From Nephrocerus scutellatus (Eukaryota > Arthropoda > Insecta > Diptera > Pipunculidae): 64,000 nt of DNA. Location of the stretch: positions 92,011,833 to 92,075,832 of the forward strand of contig OX352761.1 of assembly GCA_947095585.1 (NCBI GenBank), written 5' to 3'. The notes under the pieces are model-generated. The model saw only the letters and a list, made by a program, of their open reading frames with translations. It was not told the origin of the DNA and searched no databases. The position numbers and the translations under genes were made by a program. Below, piece by piece: positions 10,119 to 19,343 of the stretch (position 1 is its first letter; the number at the start of each line of letters is the position of its first letter).

Positions 10119-10313
10119 TATAGCGATACTACCTGGTTTTACAACCTCGATCGTTCGCTATACTGCAATAGACACAGTAAGTATGGGTGTACAACACAAC
10201 AAAATTAGCCCGGTTTTACAACCTTGACAATTTTGTTATATTGACCTAGACAAAGAAAGTACGAGTATATAATGCAGCACAGTTGTCTGGTTTTACAACC
10301 TCGGCAACGTGTT
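10119..10313 (-). promoter_or_regulatory. Three 77-bp-spaced stem-loops with constant GGTTTTACAACC core
   Basis: The core GGTTTTACAACC occurs at 10135, 10212 and 10289. The flanking stems differ but pair: TATAGCGA/TCGCTATA (10119-10126, 10155-10162), AACAAAATT/AATTTTGTT (10198-10206, 10229-10237) and AGCAC(A)GTTG/CAACGTGTT (10276-10285, 10305-10313, one bulged A). On the sense (minus) strand the core is GGUU-GUAA-AACC, a stem capped by a GNRA-type tetraloop. The same array is in the 5' LTR at 17968-18162. Function unknown; the paired changes suggest selection on structure. Confidence 0.75.
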
Positions 10314-10752
10314 ACATTAATATGACTCGGCTAGCCTTGTCACCAAAAAAGGGGCTGTTCGTGGAGAACAGTAGTCAGCGAAAAGCTGTCGGTAAAGGGG
10401 GAATTTGCTGTGAACCACAACGCTTTCTTCCCTTTGAGTAGGTATAGCTGCCTTGCCGCAGTATAGTCTACTCTTGAATAGATTTTACTACCGTGCCGTA
10501 GTATGTTCTATTCTGATTTTTGTTGATTGATTGGAGCATATAAGTGTGTCTTAATAGTTGAATTCCTTGGGAATTTTGTTTTCCCCTTTTTGGAAAAATT
10601 ATTTGATTATAAATAATATCATTGATAAATTTCTATCATTCATTGGGCGAAAAACCCTTTTCCCGCAAAAAATAATTTCGTTGGTTCAACCGCCGGATTG
10701 AACCTTATACGTACTGCATACCGGCCGAGTACACTCGTATTGCGCTAAATTG

Positions 10753-10786
10753 ATATAATGCAAAATTGGTTAATTTTGCATTATAT
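10753..10786 (-). promoter_or_regulatory. Perfect 15-bp hairpin in the LTR
   Basis: Positions 10753-10767 pair perfectly with 10772-10786 around a 4-nt loop (GGTT on the plus strand). It lies about 90-120 bp from the sense-strand start of the LTR, so in U3. It is repeated in the other LTR. It could be a protein site or an RNA hairpin. Confidence 0.7.
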
Positions 10787-10871
10787 ATCGAGTGACTGGG
10801 TTTGTTTTTGTACAGCAATTACTTTAGACATATGGTTTGTAGCGAAGTGGTATTTAACCAACTTCGTTACA

Positions 10872-11322
10872 TTCCCCCCCTACTTCGGGGTGCGAAAAAG
10901 TATAAGACACACTTATAGGCTAGCAATGGGGTTTTTTTTTTTTTTTTTTTATATATATATACTGGTTGGATAAGTATAACTTATAACTATTATCGGTTTT
11001 CTTAATACAGTTTGTTTATATATCTATATATGTATATGTATATATCTGGTATTTTAAAGTAAAAAATGTTTATACATAAAGAAAATTTTCTCATATGGTG
11101 TGGTCACTTATTTTTTTCTGGTATATTTGGGGTGGTCTGCGACCTTTATTGTCTCGTGCCGACACCTATATGAGTTACAAAAAGATGTGTGTGTGTGTTT
11201 CAAAAAAACTGTGGGTGGGTTTATTTTTTTCTTTCTTTCTTTTTTTTTTTTTTTTTTTTTTCCCATTTAATAGTAATATGCTTAAGTTTATGTCTAGTGA
11301 TAATAGTTCCATTTATACAGGG

Positions 11323-11357
<35 letters not shown>

Positions 11358-11698
11358 GTGTGTGTTTTGTTGTTTTTTTCCTTTGTGTTTTTCTTTTCTG
11401 TGGTTTTGTATTTTTTTTTTTTTTTTGAGCAAAAGTAACAATCGGTAATAAGTAGTTTAATAGTTTAATAAGTATGATAATAGTAACAAGTGTGATAATA
11501 GTAGTAAGTATTGTAATTTACAATAGTAATAAGTAGGTTTAATTAATAGTAATAAGTATAATAGTAGTAAGTAGAAAAATATATAGTAGTAATAAGTATT
11601 AATAAGTAGAGTAATAAGTAATAAGTATGATAATAACAAAAAGATTTTATAATAAAAATATATGAACAGAAGGAATGCTGTCTTCTAATTGCTGTTTT
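10872..11698 (-). other. Polypurine tract and low-complexity 3' non-coding region of the Osvaldo-like element
   Basis: The purine tract directly abuts the LTR. The rest is unusually low in complexity: long poly-T runs (10930-10950, 11238-11261, 11332-11357, 11410-11426) and an AATA/AGTA-type degenerate microsatellite (about 11450-11660). Phe-rich and Leu/Tyr-rich frames here are translations of these runs and not genes. Confidence 0.75.
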
Positions 11699-14600
11699 TT
11701 AATTGTTGTTAATGTTGCTGGGCTGGTGGGCGTCATCTTGGATGATCGTCATGGCGCTCCCTGCGCATCTTAGCAGGATAGTGTGGTCTGGGTGGTGACT
11801 TCCGTAGATTCTTCCTCTGGGTCCGGTGATTCGAAATCTCTTGGGGGTTGTTGGAATGAGAACGCCCTCGAAGGCCTCAGGGTCGAAGTGATTACTCTTC
11901 TCGAGGGTTATGAACCTCGTCATTGGTAGTTTCTGTGTTGCTTTGGGGGGGTTTGTAGTGGTATTGGTGTTGGGGTTGGTTGTTTGGGTTGGGTTATCGG
12001 TAAGCGGTTGGGTGGCGTTGGAGGGAGGTTTGTTTAGGGTTAGGTTATCTGTAGGTGGTTGGGTGTTGTTGGAGGGGGGTTGGTTTAGGGTTCGGCTTTG
12101 GGTTTTCTGGTTTAGGCTATTTTGTTGGATGGTCCGGTGGGCGATTCTGGGTCCTTTGGTGGTTTGAGCGGTGGTGGGTCGGGGTTTGCCCCACTGAAGC
12201 GGGGTGGCCGCATCATTCTTGATGCTGGGTGCCAATGCTGTCAGCCGCTGTAGCTCGTGTACTGTAAGTGGCCGGTTAGGGGGTGGTGGCCGTTTCTTCC
12301 ACTTGATGTTTCGGAGCTGTTGTTTGGCGGTAGTTGTTGTTGTTGGTGGTGCCAATACAGGGCGTGGTCTGGTGCGGCGGTGGGCTCCCGGTTCCGGATT
12401 TTCGCCGAGAAATTTGGTGCGATGTTGTTCCGTTGCCATCGTGACTGGTACTGGTGTTGCTGAGTGGCCAGTGGTGTTGATCATACCTGAGGTTTGATCT
12501 TCGTCTATGGTAGGGGTATCGGGTAGTTGCTTTAAATCCTTCACATGGGCGGTTATTGTTTTGTTTTTTTCTCCCTCTAGGATGCATATGACGGGGGATG
12601 GTTTTTTGGAGACTCGGTACGGTCCAATAAATCGAGGTGCTAATTTAGCGGCGAAATTTTGCGTGGCTGAGGAGAGTGGTCGGTGTCGGTAATAGACCAT
12701 TTCCCCGATTGCTGGTGTCCATGGGCGTCGACGGAGGTCATAATATTTTTTTTGTGTATTAAACGCTTTGGCCAGGTTATGCTTGACCAGGGCCAGGATT
12801 TCGTTTAGCATGGTGATGCGTTCTGGTGTGTCAGGTTCTTTGTTGAGTGGTATATCTGGGGTGGTAGGGAGCCGTAATTCGCGACCGAAATTAAGATAGG
12901 CTGCGGAATAACCGGTGGTTTCGTTGTGACTGGTGTTGATGGCTAACATAAACTCTGGTAGATATTCGTCCCATCGCCTGTGGTCGGTTCTGACGTACTG
13001 TGAGATCATTGTTTTTATCACACGATTCATCCGTTCGGTTGGGTTCGCTTGCGGGGTATACGGTGGGGTAAATCTTTGCTTAATTTGTAGTTGCAATAGT
13101 AGGGTCTGGAATTGTTTGCTCCGGTATTGCGTGCCATTATCGGTGATCAGGATTTTGGGGCAGCCATACCGGCTGAGTATACGTTCTTTGAATCCTTTGA
13201 TGAGGGCAGGAGTAGTTGCGTCACGGAGAGCCAGGAATTCTGTCCATTTGGAAAACTTGTCGTAAAAGACCAGGATCATGGTGTTTCCTTTTGCCGATCG
13301 TGGGAGCGGGCCTATAAAATCGGAGCATACGATTTCCCATGGATGGCTTGCGGTGGTTACGTGCATCTCCCCTGCAGGTTTTCGGGTCGGGACTTTGTAC
13401 TCGAGACACGTGGGGCACCGTCGAACGAATCGCGCGGTATCGCGATATAGCCCAGGCCAGTAATAGGTTTTTGCGATTCTGGTAATGGTTTTGGCAATTC
13501 CCATATGGCCTGCGGTCACATCCGTGTGATTTTCGTGCATGATCTGTCGGCGAAGTGGCTTGGGGACGCAAATTTTCCAGGCGGACGTGGTGGCTTCGGT
13601 ATAACTGGTGGGGGTGAATATATGTCGGTAGAGGGTTTTTTCCACGACCTGATATTCCGGGTTTTCCTCGGGTTTCGTTGTGACGGATTTTATCTTGGCA
13701 TCGTACCATGGGCATGTTTCGGTTATTGGTAGTATAAGTCTAAGGGGTTTTCCGTTTGGGTGTCGAGATAGTACATCAGCCACGGTGTTGGATGATCCCT
13801 TTCGGTACCGGATTTCATAATCGTGTTGCTGGAGTTCGATGGCCCAGCGTGCTAGTCGTCCTGAGGGGTTATCGATATTATGCAACCATTTTAGAGACTG
13901 ATGGTCGGTATGTACTATAAAGTGGTACCCTTCTAGATATGGACGCATCTTTCGGATTCCCCAGACCACCGCTAGACATTCTCGCTCTGTGACCGAGTAG
14001 TTCCGTTCTGCGTCGTTGAGCGTTCGGCTGGCATAGGCGATTACCTTTTCCTGATTATTGATTGTTTGCCAGAGTACTGCACCGAGACCATCGGCACTGG
14101 CGTCTGTCTGTAGGACGAACGGGCGGGTGAAATCGGGGCAAGCAAGTATTGGTGCTTCGGTTAATTTTGTTTTTAACATTTCAAAGGCTTTCTTCTGGTC
14201 TTCTCCCCATGACCATTTCTGAGTTTTCTTTAACAATCTGGTAAGCGGTGCGGTTATGGTCGAGAAGTTCGGTACAAAACGTCGATACCAGGATGCTATG
14301 CCGATGATTCGCCGGAGTTCTTTTATATTTCGTGGTGCCATGAGGGTTTTTACGGCTTCAATTTTGCATGGGTCGGTATGTATGCCATGTCTGTTCACCA
14401 TATGGCCGAGGTAACGCATCTCGGTTTTTCCAAATTCGCATTTGTCGGGATTTATTTTAAGTTTTGCCATTCTCAGTCGTCGGAATACTTCTTTTAACGC
14501 TGCCATGTGTTCTGAAAAGGTGCGCCCGATGATGATAATGTCGTCTAGATAGGCGAAAGCGTGCGGCTCTAGCTCGGGGCTGATTATCTTGTCGAGTAGT

Positions 14601-17086
14601 CGTTGGAAAGTGGCAGGAGCGGAGTGAAGTCCAAACGGCATGACTTTCCATTGGAAAAGTCCTCTCCCAGGGACTGTAAAAGCGGTACACGGGCGGCTGG
14701 TTGGTTTTAGTGGTATTTGCCAATAACCTTGCTTTAAATCGATTGTTGAAATATATCTAGCTCCCTTTAGTTTGTCCAGTACGTGGTTGATTTGTGGTAG
14801 AGGGTATGCGTCTTTGATAGAGAGTTCATTTAATTGACGGTAGTCTACGCATAGCCTCCACGTGCCTTGTTTTTTCTTTACTAGGACTATCGGAGAGCTA
14901 TAGGGGCTATTTGATGGTTCGATTTTGTTTTCTGCTAATAGCTGGTCTATTTCTTGATTGATGATTGCCTGCATGGCGGGATTCCTTGGCATGTATCGTT
15001 GCTTAAATGGGCGTTGATGCTTAAGCCGTATTTCATGTTCTGTGATGTCGGTTGGTCCTTTCAGCTTTTCAAACGTGGGTATTTCGGTTGCCAGGAGTTT
15101 CTTCAGTTGTTGTTCTTCGGAAAAGAGGCTTTGGATAACTGGTCGGCCAGGCTGGGTTCGAGCTGTTATTGTCTCATTACCGCATTTTATGGTAAATCCG
15201 AACTTGGACAAAAAGTCGGTTCCTATCAGGATTTTGTCCATGAGTTCCGGTATGTACACGAACTCGTGCGTAAAGGTGCGTCCCTCCCATGTTAATTTTG
15301 TCGTATACGCCTGGTGGGCGGTAATAGTGGACTTATCGGCTAAAGCGAAAGTCATGGCTATCGGTCGGGCTGGTACTCGGTTAGCTTTACAGATTCGCTG
15401 TATGGTTTTTCCGATGCATGACCTTCCGGCCCCGGTGTCGATGACGGCGTTGTATTGGTGATTATAAAAGGATATGGGTAATGTATATGAGGCGTGGCTG
15501 AGGGTAGTCAAGGTGGGGGCGTCTAATGCCTCACAAGATTGGACGGCCCGTTGACGTTTTCCCGGTCTACATTGGCAGTGGCGGGTCTGTATCCCATGAG
15601 TGCCGCAGTATGAGCAGAAAAGTAGGCGTGGTTGTTGACAATGCTTCCGCAGGTGTCCAGGCTGACTACATGCCCAACAGTGGGTTTTTCGCTCGTATGC
15701 GCTGGTTGGTGTTGCATTACTGGTGTGCGACGGATGTGAATATATGGAGTTCGTGGTAGAGGTCCGGTGGTTGGCATTGCTGGTGTGTGACGGGTATGAA
15801 TGTGTTACATCGTTGGTCACTGGTTGGTACGACGATGTGACATTGCTGGTGTGCGACGGGTATAAATGTGTTACATCGTTGGCCACTGGTTGATACGATG
15901 GTGTGACATTGCTGGTGTGCGACGGGTATAAATGTGTTACATCGTTGGCCACTGGTTGATACGATGGTGTGACATTGCTGGTGTGCGACGGGTATATTGT
16001 ATTATTTGCCATTAGATCTAGTGGCAGAATTGGTCGAGCGGACTGGATGGGCAGCTGCTGTGATGTGGCTACGGGTTGCGGTGCTGGTTGACTGTATTGT
16101 ACTTGTGGACGAAATGGCAGTGCGGTAGAACGAAATGGCGGAACGGCGGGACGGAGTGGCAATGGCCGATTTTGCGGTTGAGTGAGTCGTGAGACAGGTT
16201 GTTCTGCCATTAAACATTCGAAATCTTCGATCAGGATGGTTAAGTCGGACAACGTGCTGAACTCCCTTCGCTTGATGTAATGCCGGTAGTCGGGTCGTAG
16301 ATTGTCATAGATTCTATCGAGTTTCTCTTCAGCGGTCATGGTGGTATGCCATCGCATCAGGGCTTGAATCGATGTGAGAAATTCTTTGCCCTTTTCTCGG
16401 TGGTTTTGTGTACGACTCCGAATGCGATCCAGTAGTTGGGTGTAGAAACGTGGTGGTAAAAAAAAACGGCGCAGTTCTTCGCTAAATGCTTTCCAATTAA
16501 CTAATAGCTCTTTGCTATTCCGGTACCACACCAACGCGTTCCCTTTCAGCAACTCGGGAAGAGTCCGGACGATGCGATCGAGAGGTACTTGATAACACTC
16601 GGCCAATTCTTCAACACGTTCCAAGAACTCCAGTGGATTATTTGTACCGCCGTCGTACCTCACATTCCATTTTCGTACTTTGTCCATTATGTCTGCGTCG
16701 GATAATCGGTATGCGAAAGTTGGTGGAGAGCGCGCATCTACTGCTTGTGCGGTACTTGCATCTACTTCTGCGTACATCCTGGGCGAGGTTTCGTAAATCT
16801 GACCAGTCGGCTGTGCTACGCGCAATTCCTCTTTCATTTCGGTTTTCTTCTGTGAAGTACCTGTATCTACTTCTGGGTAGATGATGGCCGGTATTTCGCT
16901 TCCTTTTTTGGTCGGGGTTAATTTTTCGGTTGGTTTCGTTGTTTTGATCTCAGCGCTTAACCTTTTCCGTAGTTCATCAACAGTGCCTGTGGAGTCGATG
17001 CCACGACGCTCCAACTCGTTGACTAGTTCTTCTTTGCGGAGAGAGTATACCGCAGAGGCATTAATCTCAGGCTCTAGTGTAGCCAT
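11699..17086 (-). CDS. Gag-Pol polyprotein of the Osvaldo-like element (1,795 aa)
   Basis: One open frame encodes the structural protein and all replication enzymes. Residues about 14-47 (LRKEELVNELERRGIDSTGT..LRKRLS) look like a SAP DNA/RNA-binding motif. A capsid-like region follows. At about 365-435 a 22-residue repeat (YPSHTSNVTPSYQPVANDVT) occurs about three times. Two zinc knuckle-like motifs (CWACSQPGHLRKHC, CSYCGTHGIQTRHC) lie at about 465-507. Protease has DTGAG near 549. RT has YLDD near 845, RNase H TDASADG near 990, and integrase an HHCC finger, DFIGPL near 1260, TDNGTQYRS near 1315 and the Glu in ERMNR near 1350. The last about 200 residues are Pro/Thr/Asn-rich with no recognised domain. 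Gag and Pol are in the same frame without a shift, which is less usual. Start ATG lies 455 nt after the 5' LTR. Confidence 0.93.
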   Translation of the reverse strand: MATLEPEINASAVYSLRKEELVNELERRGIDSTGTVDELRKRLSAEIKTTKPTEKLTPTKKGSEIPAIIYPEVDTGTSQKKTEMKEELRVAQPTGQIYETSPRMYAEVDASTAQAVDARSPPTFAYRLSDADIMDKVRKWNVRYDGGTNNPLEFLERVEELAECYQVPLDRIVRTLPELLKGNALVWYRNSKELLVNWKAFSEELRRFFLPPRFYTQLLDRIRSRTQNHREKGKEFLTSIQALMRWHTTMTAEEKLDRIYDNLRPDYRHYIKRREFSTLSDLTILIEDFECLMAEQPVSRLTQPQNRPLPLRPAVPPFRSTALPFRPQVQYSQPAPQPVATSQQLPIQSARPILPLDLMANNTIYPSHTSNVTPSYQPVANDVTHLYPSHTSNVTPSYQPVANDVTHLYPSHTSNVTSSYQPVTNDVTHSYPSHTSNANHRTSTTNSIYSHPSHTSNATPTSAYERKTHCWACSQPGHLRKHCQQPRLLFCSYCGTHGIQTRHCQCRPGKRQRAVQSCEALDAPTLTTLSHASYTLPISFYNHQYNAVIDTGAGRSCIGKTIQRICKANRVPARPIAMTFALADKSTITAHQAYTTKLTWEGRTFTHEFVYIPELMDKILIGTDFLSKFGFTIKCGNETITARTQPGRPVIQSLFSEEQQLKKLLATEIPTFEKLKGPTDITEHEIRLKHQRPFKQRYMPRNPAMQAIINQEIDQLLAENKIEPSNSPYSSPIVLVKKKQGTWRLCVDYRQLNELSIKDAYPLPQINHVLDKLKGARYISTIDLKQGYWQIPLKPTSRPCTAFTVPGRGLFQWKVMPFGLHSAPATFQRLLDKIISPELEPHAFAYLDDIIIIGRTFSEHMAALKEVFRRLRMAKLKINPDKCEFGKTEMRYLGHMVNRHGIHTDPCKIEAVKTLMAPRNIKELRRIIGIASWYRRFVPNFSTITAPLTRLLKKTQKWSWGEDQKKAFEMLKTKLTEAPILACPDFTRPFVLQTDASADGLGAVLWQTINNQEKVIAYASRTLNDAERNYSVTERECLAVVWGIRKMRPYLEGYHFIVHTDHQSLKWLHNIDNPSGRLARWAIELQQHDYEIRYRKGSSNTVADVLSRHPNGKPLRLILPITETCPWYDAKIKSVTTKPEENPEYQVVEKTLYRHIFTPTSYTEATTSAWKICVPKPLRRQIMHENHTDVTAGHMGIAKTITRIAKTYYWPGLYRDTARFVRRCPTCLEYKVPTRKPAGEMHVTTASHPWEIVCSDFIGPLPRSAKGNTMILVFYDKFSKWTEFLALRDATTPALIKGFKERILSRYGCPKILITDNGTQYRSKQFQTLLLQLQIKQRFTPPYTPQANPTERMNRVIKTMISQYVRTDHRRWDEYLPEFMLAINTSHNETTGYSAAYLNFGRELRLPTTPDIPLNKEPDTPERITMLNEILALVKHNLAKAFNTQKKYYDLRRRPWTPAIGEMVYYRHRPLSSATQNFAAKLAPRFIGPYRVSKKPSPVICILEGEKNKTITAHVKDLKQLPDTPTIDEDQTSGMINTTGHSATPVPVTMATEQHRTKFLGENPEPGAHRRTRPRPVLAPPTTTTTAKQQLRNIKWKKRPPPPNRPLTVHELQRLTALAPSIKNDAATPLQWGKPRPTTAQTTKGPRIAHRTIQQNSLNQKTQSRTLNQPPSNNTQPPTDNLTLNKPPSNATQPLTDNPTQTTNPNTNTTTNPPKATQKLPMTRFITLEKSNHFDPEAFEGVLIPTTPKRFRITGPRGRIYGSHHPDHTILLRCAGSAMTIIQDDAHQPSNINNN

Positions 17087-17541
17087 TTGAAAGGTAGATG
17101 TGTTTAATTTCTGAATTTGGACACTCCCCGGTTGGTGTTCAGTCTATTGTCAGTGGTGACGCCTTCACCAATAAATTCTTACACCAATCTACTTTCAGCT
17201 ACCTGGTGGGTGTCTCGGTTATCGGGTTGTCGGCTCGGGTATATATATATATATTTTATATGCTTAAATAGTTTCCAGTTAGACGGTAATACGATTTTTT
17301 TTTTTCTAATCGTATGGTATTTTAAGCTTGCCTAGCTGCTGGTTGGACGGTGATACAACTATTCTAGTTGTCTGGTATTATATGCTTATCTAATACATAT
17401 GCTTATCTAATTTCTGGTCGGACGGTGATACGACTATTCTAGTCGTCTGGTATTATATGCTTATCTAATACATATGCTTATCTAATTTCTGGTCGGACGG
17501 TGATACGACTATTCTAGTCGTCCCTGCTCGGGCGCCAAATT
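17087..17541 (-). promoter_or_regulatory. Leader of the Osvaldo-like element with PBS and repeated hairpins
   Basis: The PBS (about 17524-17541) directly follows the 5' LTR. Behind it are repeats of about 66-75 bp, each with a hairpin: ACGACTA/TAGTCGT at 17505-17521 and 17430-17446, ACAACTA/TAGTTGT at 17355-17371, and ATACGATT/AATCGTAT at 17289-17315. Stem changes are compensated (CGAC/GTCG, CAAC/GTTG, CGAT/ATCG). The position between PBS and gag start is typical for packaging or translation-control structures, which is inference. Confidence 0.75.
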
Positions 17542-18720
17542 TGTAACAGTCTTTTGCTCGGGTGACGCTCGCCGGTCACCCAGGGTTCTTTCTCCTTCTC
17601 GCTCGTCGTTACAAATTAAAAGATTGTTGGTTTTCGGTATAAAATTACAATTCTTCTTTATTTCTTGATCTCTTAGTCTATACGTACTTACATATAAATA
17701 TACTTAAATAAACTTACGATACGTTGGTTTGTACGTACTCGGTACGGGGAAACCAGGGGAACTTGATTGCAGCCGAGAGTATTCGACTGCGGAAAAGGGG
17801 GTTGATGGGCGGCTTCTGCTCTTTAAGTGGTTGCTACTAGAGCACACGAGCAGCGTTCTACGGAACAGCGCGGTATAGTGAATTACTATACGAGTAAGCA
17901 AGCGAGGTCCGGGGGATAGCTACCACACTGGGAGCAAGCGGACTGCTTAGTGTCTTGTAAATTACAATATAGCGATACTACCTGGTTTTACAACCTCGAT
18001 CGTTCGCTATACTGCAATAGACACAGTAAGTATGGGTGTACAACACAACAAAATTAGCCCGGTTTTACAACCTTGACAATTTTGTTATATTGACCTAGAC
18101 AAAGAAAGTACGAGTATATAATGCAGCACAGTTGTCTGGTTTTACAACCTCGGCAACGTGTTACATTAATATGACTCGGCTAGCCTTGTCACCAAAAAAG
18201 GGGCTGTTCGTGGAGAACAGTAGTCAGCGAAAAGCTGTCGGTAAAGGGGGAATTTGCTGTGAACCACAACGCTTTCTTCCCTTTGAGTAGGTATAGCTGC
18301 CTTGCCGCAGTATAGTCTACTCTTGAATAGATTTTACTACCGTGCCGTAGTATGTTCTATTCTGATTTTTGTTGATTGATTGGAGCATATAAGTGTGTCT
18401 TAATAGTTGAATTCCTTGGGAATTTTGTTTTCCCCTTTTTGGAAAAATTATTTGATTATAAATAATATCATTGATAAATTTCTATCATTCATTGGGCGAA
18501 AAACCCTTTTCCCGCAAAAAATAATTTCGTTGGTTCAACCGCCGGATTGAACCTTATACGTACTGCATACCGGCCGAGTACACTCGTATTGCGCTAAATT
18601 GATATAATGCAAAATTGGTTAATTTTGCATTATATATCGAGTGACTGGGTTTGTTTTTGTACAGCAATTACTTTAGACATATGGTTTGTAGCGAAGTGGT
18701 ATTTAACCAACTTCGTTACA
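17542..18720 (-). repeat. 5' LTR of the Osvaldo-like element
   Basis: 1,179 bp, matching the 3' LTR; no differences were noticed in the stretches compared. It carries the promoter by family knowledge, but no TATA box or initiator could be assigned with confidence. Confidence 0.92.
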
Positions 18721-19343
18721 ACATTCTGATGAAATGTGTGAGTGTGAAATCGTATGCAATAAGCGTTGTTGCCCAACTTTTGAGTCGGTTGGCTGTATGA
18801 ACAGGAATGCCCTTTTTGGAACCGACAATAGCGAGAAGAGGCTTATGATCGGTTTGCAACAAAAACTTGCTACCGAAGATCATTTTATGAAATTTTGTTA
18901 CAGCAAAAATCAAAGTTAAGCCTTCTTTTTCGATTTGACCGTGATTTTCTCTGCTGTTGTTAATGATCTTGCAGCATGGTAGATGGCTTTTTGAGTTCCA
19001 TCCGAAAATTGATGTAAAATGACGGCACCCAATCCATATGATGATGCATCTGCAGCAACAATAAATTCATGTACTGGATGGGAATGTGTGACCAACAAGT
19101 CCGATCCCAGAATATTTGAGTTTCTCGAAAGACTTTTGACATTTGTTCGACCAGTCGAAATTTACGTCTTTCTTTAACAAATCATCAAGTGGACCTCGAT
19201 AATTTTTCGAATTTAGCCCGAATGTGCCATAATAATTTATTGCACCCAGAAAAGATCGAAGTGTTGAAACGTCATGAAGTGTTGGCAATTTTTGAATTAC
19301 TTCGACTTTGGCTGGATCAGGGCGAAGACCATCCTTATGAACA
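18721..19343 (-). pseudogene. RT end and RNase H of the CsRn1-like element
   Basis: Frames encode DGLRPDPAKVEVIQKLPTLHDVSTLRSFLGAINYYGTF (RT connection), then RNase H pieces such as ADASSYGLGAVILHQF in one frame and FLLQTDHKPLLAI in another. ACAT at 18721 is the target duplication of the Osvaldo-like element. ATCCTTATGAACA at 19331-19343 is the target duplication of the LOA-like LINE. Confidence 0.75.

Larger units (their letters stand above)
9693..10871 (-). repeat. 3' LTR of the Osvaldo-like element
   Basis: 1,179 bp, identical in length to the 5' LTR. It contains an unusual density of inverted repeats, including three hairpins spaced exactly 77 bp with a constant loop (10119-10313), two at 40-bp spacing (10436-10513), a CTGTTC/GAACAG hairpin (10355-10371), a perfect 15-bp hairpin (10753-10786) and a GGGTGAC/GTCACCC hairpin (9711-9732). 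Confidence 0.92.
9693..18720 (-). mobile_element. Structurally intact Osvaldo-like Ty3/gypsy element (9,028 bp)
   Basis: Two 1,179-bp LTRs (9693-10871 and 17542-18720), identical wherever I compared them, enclose one uninterrupted 1,795-codon gag-pol frame. The termini are TGTAAC..GTTACA. The element is flanked by ACAT at 9689-9692 and 18721-18724, a 4-bp target duplication inside the RNase H/integrase junction of the CsRn1-like element. The PBS after the 5' LTR reads TGGCGCCCGAGCAGGGAC, complementary to a lysine tRNA 3' end. A purine tract (AGTAGGGGGGAA on the minus strand) abuts the 3' LTR. From memory Drosophila Osvaldo is about 9 kb with roughly 1.2-kb LTRs and a lysine-tRNA PBS, which fits. 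Identical LTRs and the open frame imply a very recent insertion and possible activity. Confidence 0.92.

Noticed and set aside
11095..11448. Phe-rich 117-codon frame as a membrane protein
   Set aside because: It is a translation of poly-T runs in the 3' non-coding part of the Osvaldo-like element.
12204..16884. Many plus-strand frames opposite the Osvaldo-like polyprotein
   Set aside because: They are antisense shadows of a 1,795-codon gene with known domains.
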